Virus record (IMG/VR): IMGVR_UViG_3300005915_000003
Location: 1 to 48,878 of that record
Direction: 5' to 3' (one strand)
DNA length: 48,878 nucleotides
Source of the DNA: a virus
Shown here piece after piece: positions 47,672 to 48,878 of this stretch (position 1 is its first letter; every line of letters starts with the position of its first letter). The notes under the pieces were generated by a model. That model was given only the letters and a program-made list of their open reading frames with translations, ran no database searches and was not told the DNA's origin. Made by a program: the position numbers and the translations under genes.

Positions 47672-48504
47672 AAATACGACTCGAAATCATTGTAGACTTC
47701 TTCTTGTGTTATGTCTGGGGTTCCCAAGTAGGCATGTAGAGTGCTTACCAACATATCGTTAAAGTCTTTGTAGTCTGCCGGACTTGGTTTCACTGGACTC
47801 TGTGGCAGAGACTTCATCATTATAATTGTTCTTGGTGCTATGAGGTGATGGAAAAATTCAGGCAATTCAGAGACTAATCCGTAGTAATCATCTGCCGCGC
47901 CCGTTCCTGTGATCGTCGCTGCCCTTGCCGCCGAATAGTCAGTTATAGTGTCTGTACTGTCGTCGGTAATATTGTCGATTTTCATTCCATTGTAATAGTC
48001 TGCTTCTAAACGTGCTGAAGTTGCCAGGGTAATTGATTTTGCCTCGCCAGCCGATGCTTTACCCATTGTAATGTCTCTGCAACGTGAGTAATACCAAAGG
48101 GTCAATGTATCACTGAAACTTGAAGCATCACAGACTATCGTATTCCCATACCAGTAATACAGAAACTCATTCCCCGAGTAAGATCCTGTATGCTTTTCAT
48201 CAAGAGAAATAAAGTGAAGTTTGACTCCGTCTGAATTTTCTAATCTTCTGAGTTTAAAGAAGTCGGCGGGGAAACTGCCCGTTGAATCGGACATAGTGAT
48301 TGATGCAGACGTTAAGAATAGTGCTGGTTTACGTGCGAATATAATACCGTGCAGAAACCTCTGGGAGTCGTTTATCTTCTTTATAATGTGGGCATTCTGA
48401 AACGCCCCAGAGGTATCTGTACCGATAACTTTAGTTGAAGAATGGTCATTCAATCCATATCTGACCTCTTCTAATATCTCGTAGCAATTTAGATATTTTA
48501 CCAT
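47668..48504 (-). CDS. Head-tail adaptor protein
   Basis: 278 residues, directly before the nozzle gene. Helical N-terminus with YLNCYEILEEVRYGLND and IIKKINDSQRFLHGIIFARK, a beta middle (FISLDEKHTGSYSGNEFLYY) and a helical C-terminus near HHLIAPRTIIMMKSLP, in the style of T7 gp11 / P22 gp4 adaptors that bind beneath the portal. TAATG overlap with the junction-spanning gene. Confidence 0.78.
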   Translation of the reverse strand: MVKYLNCYEILEEVRYGLNDHSSTKVIGTDTSGAFQNAHIIKKINDSQRFLHGIIFARKPALFLTSASITMSDSTGSFPADFFKLRRLENSDGVKLHFISLDEKHTGSYSGNEFLYYWYGNTIVCDASSFSDTLTLWYYSRCRDITMGKASAGEAKSITLATSARLEADYYNGMKIDNITDDSTDTITDYSAARAATITGTGAADDYYGLVSELPEFFHHLIAPRTIIMMKSLPQSPVKPSPADYKDFNDMLVSTLHAYLGTPDITQEEVYNDFESYL

Positions 48505-48878
48505 TACTCATCCTTTTTTACCCCTACCTTCTTCTTTGGAGCCCTTTTGTGCGGTTGTTTCATATAAACAACTTGCGGTTCTTTGTTCGTCATTGCTTCA
48601 GCGAGTTTTGCCATTTGCTCAGTCAAGGAAGAAATCTGACTTCTTAGATCGTCATTTTCCTTTTTAGCATCTGCAATGGCTTCTCTCTCTTCGTCTCTGA
48701 CCGCAAAAGGTTCCAGAAGTACAAGGCCGAGGTCGATTGCGTATTGTTTCACCTCCCGCGTGGCTGGTTGATATGGGAGTCCCGATTGCTTACGGCTTTC
48801 GTTGCGCTGGTTGTACTCGACAACCTGTTTCTTTTTAAATTCAAAGTTACGCTCAATACCATCTTTGCGTACCTTCTC
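48504..48878 (-). CDS. C-terminal part of the junction-spanning coiled-coil protein
   Basis: The frame is open to the window edge and, across the circular junction, starts at the ATG at 241. In this part residues about 118-140 form a coiled coil (DAKKENDDLRSQISSLTEQM), followed by a basic tail (KRAPKKKVGVKKDE). A GTG at 48752 is only an internal codon. The total length is 181 residues. A virion-assembly role is likely from its position upstream of the adaptor; no family is recognised. Confidence 0.85.
   Translation of the reverse strand, partial: EKVRKDGIERNFEFKKKQVVEYNQRNESRKQSGLPYQPATREVKQYAIDLGLVLLEPFAVRDEEREAIADAKKENDDLRSQISSLTEQMAKLAEAMTNKEPQVVYMKQPHKRAPKKKVGVKKDE
48809..48878. repeat. 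Terminal direct repeat, right copy
   Basis: Identical to bases 1-70. Removing one copy closes the genome to a 48,808-bp circle and restores the interrupted gene. Confidence 0.95.

Overview
This window is the complete genome of a tailed, double-stranded DNA phage (Caudoviricetes), assembled as a circle and cut inside a gene. Bases 1-70 are repeated exactly as 48809-48878, so the unique length is 48,808 bp, and one gene (241 down to 1, continuing 48808 down to 48504) crosses the junction. The virion genes are those of a short-tailed (podovirus-like) phage: large terminase, portal, scaffold, major capsid protein, head-tail adaptor, tail nozzle, internal virion proteins and long tail-fibre proteins. 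I see no tape measure, sheath or tube gene. A glycosyltransferase with a heptosyltransferase-like half and an M15 peptidase endolysin suggest a Gram-negative host. Ribosome binding sites are strong AGGAGG types. I found no integrase, DNA polymerase, phage RNA polymerase, tRNA or CRISPR array.

There are four transcription blocks. (1) The late block runs leftward from 14605 to 1, wraps around and continues from 48808 to 29963 (about 33 kb). Its order is a terminase small subunit candidate, a run of small genes, terminase large subunit, portal, scaffold, capsid, beta-helix protein, glycosyltransferase, junction gene, adaptor, nozzle, Cys-rich virion protein, internal proteins, fibres, holin-like protein and endolysin. 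(2) A rightward block of about a dozen tiny genes (14882-17281) diverges from it. (3) A leftward block (22444 to 17293) starts with a 56-residue HTH protein whose mRNA looks leaderless. It continues with an HNH-HTH fusion, a NinG-like HNH protein, a Lar-like zinc finger, a DnaD-like replication organizer and a RecA/DnaB-fold ATPase. (4) A rightward block (22653-29998) carries a pentapeptide-repeat protein, a coiled-coil protein, an ERF annealing protein with a YqaJ-type exonuclease, a DUF1367 protein and many small CxxC proteins. Blocks 3 and 4 diverge from a compact operator region (22445-22652), and blocks 1 and 2 from another (14606-14881).

The most unusual element is a 324-residue intein in the nuclease domain of the terminase. 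Inside it, in a different reading frame and with its own Shine-Dalgarno and ATG, lies a complete HNH endonuclease gene. Other notable points are two copies of the same terminator-containing spacer flanking the scaffold-capsid pair, a YqaJ exonuclease lacking its catalytic lysine, a GT8-GT9 glycosyltransferase fusion, a 27-cysteine virion-region protein, an antisense HNH gene with its own promoter inside the tail genes, and several branched inverted-repeat structures.
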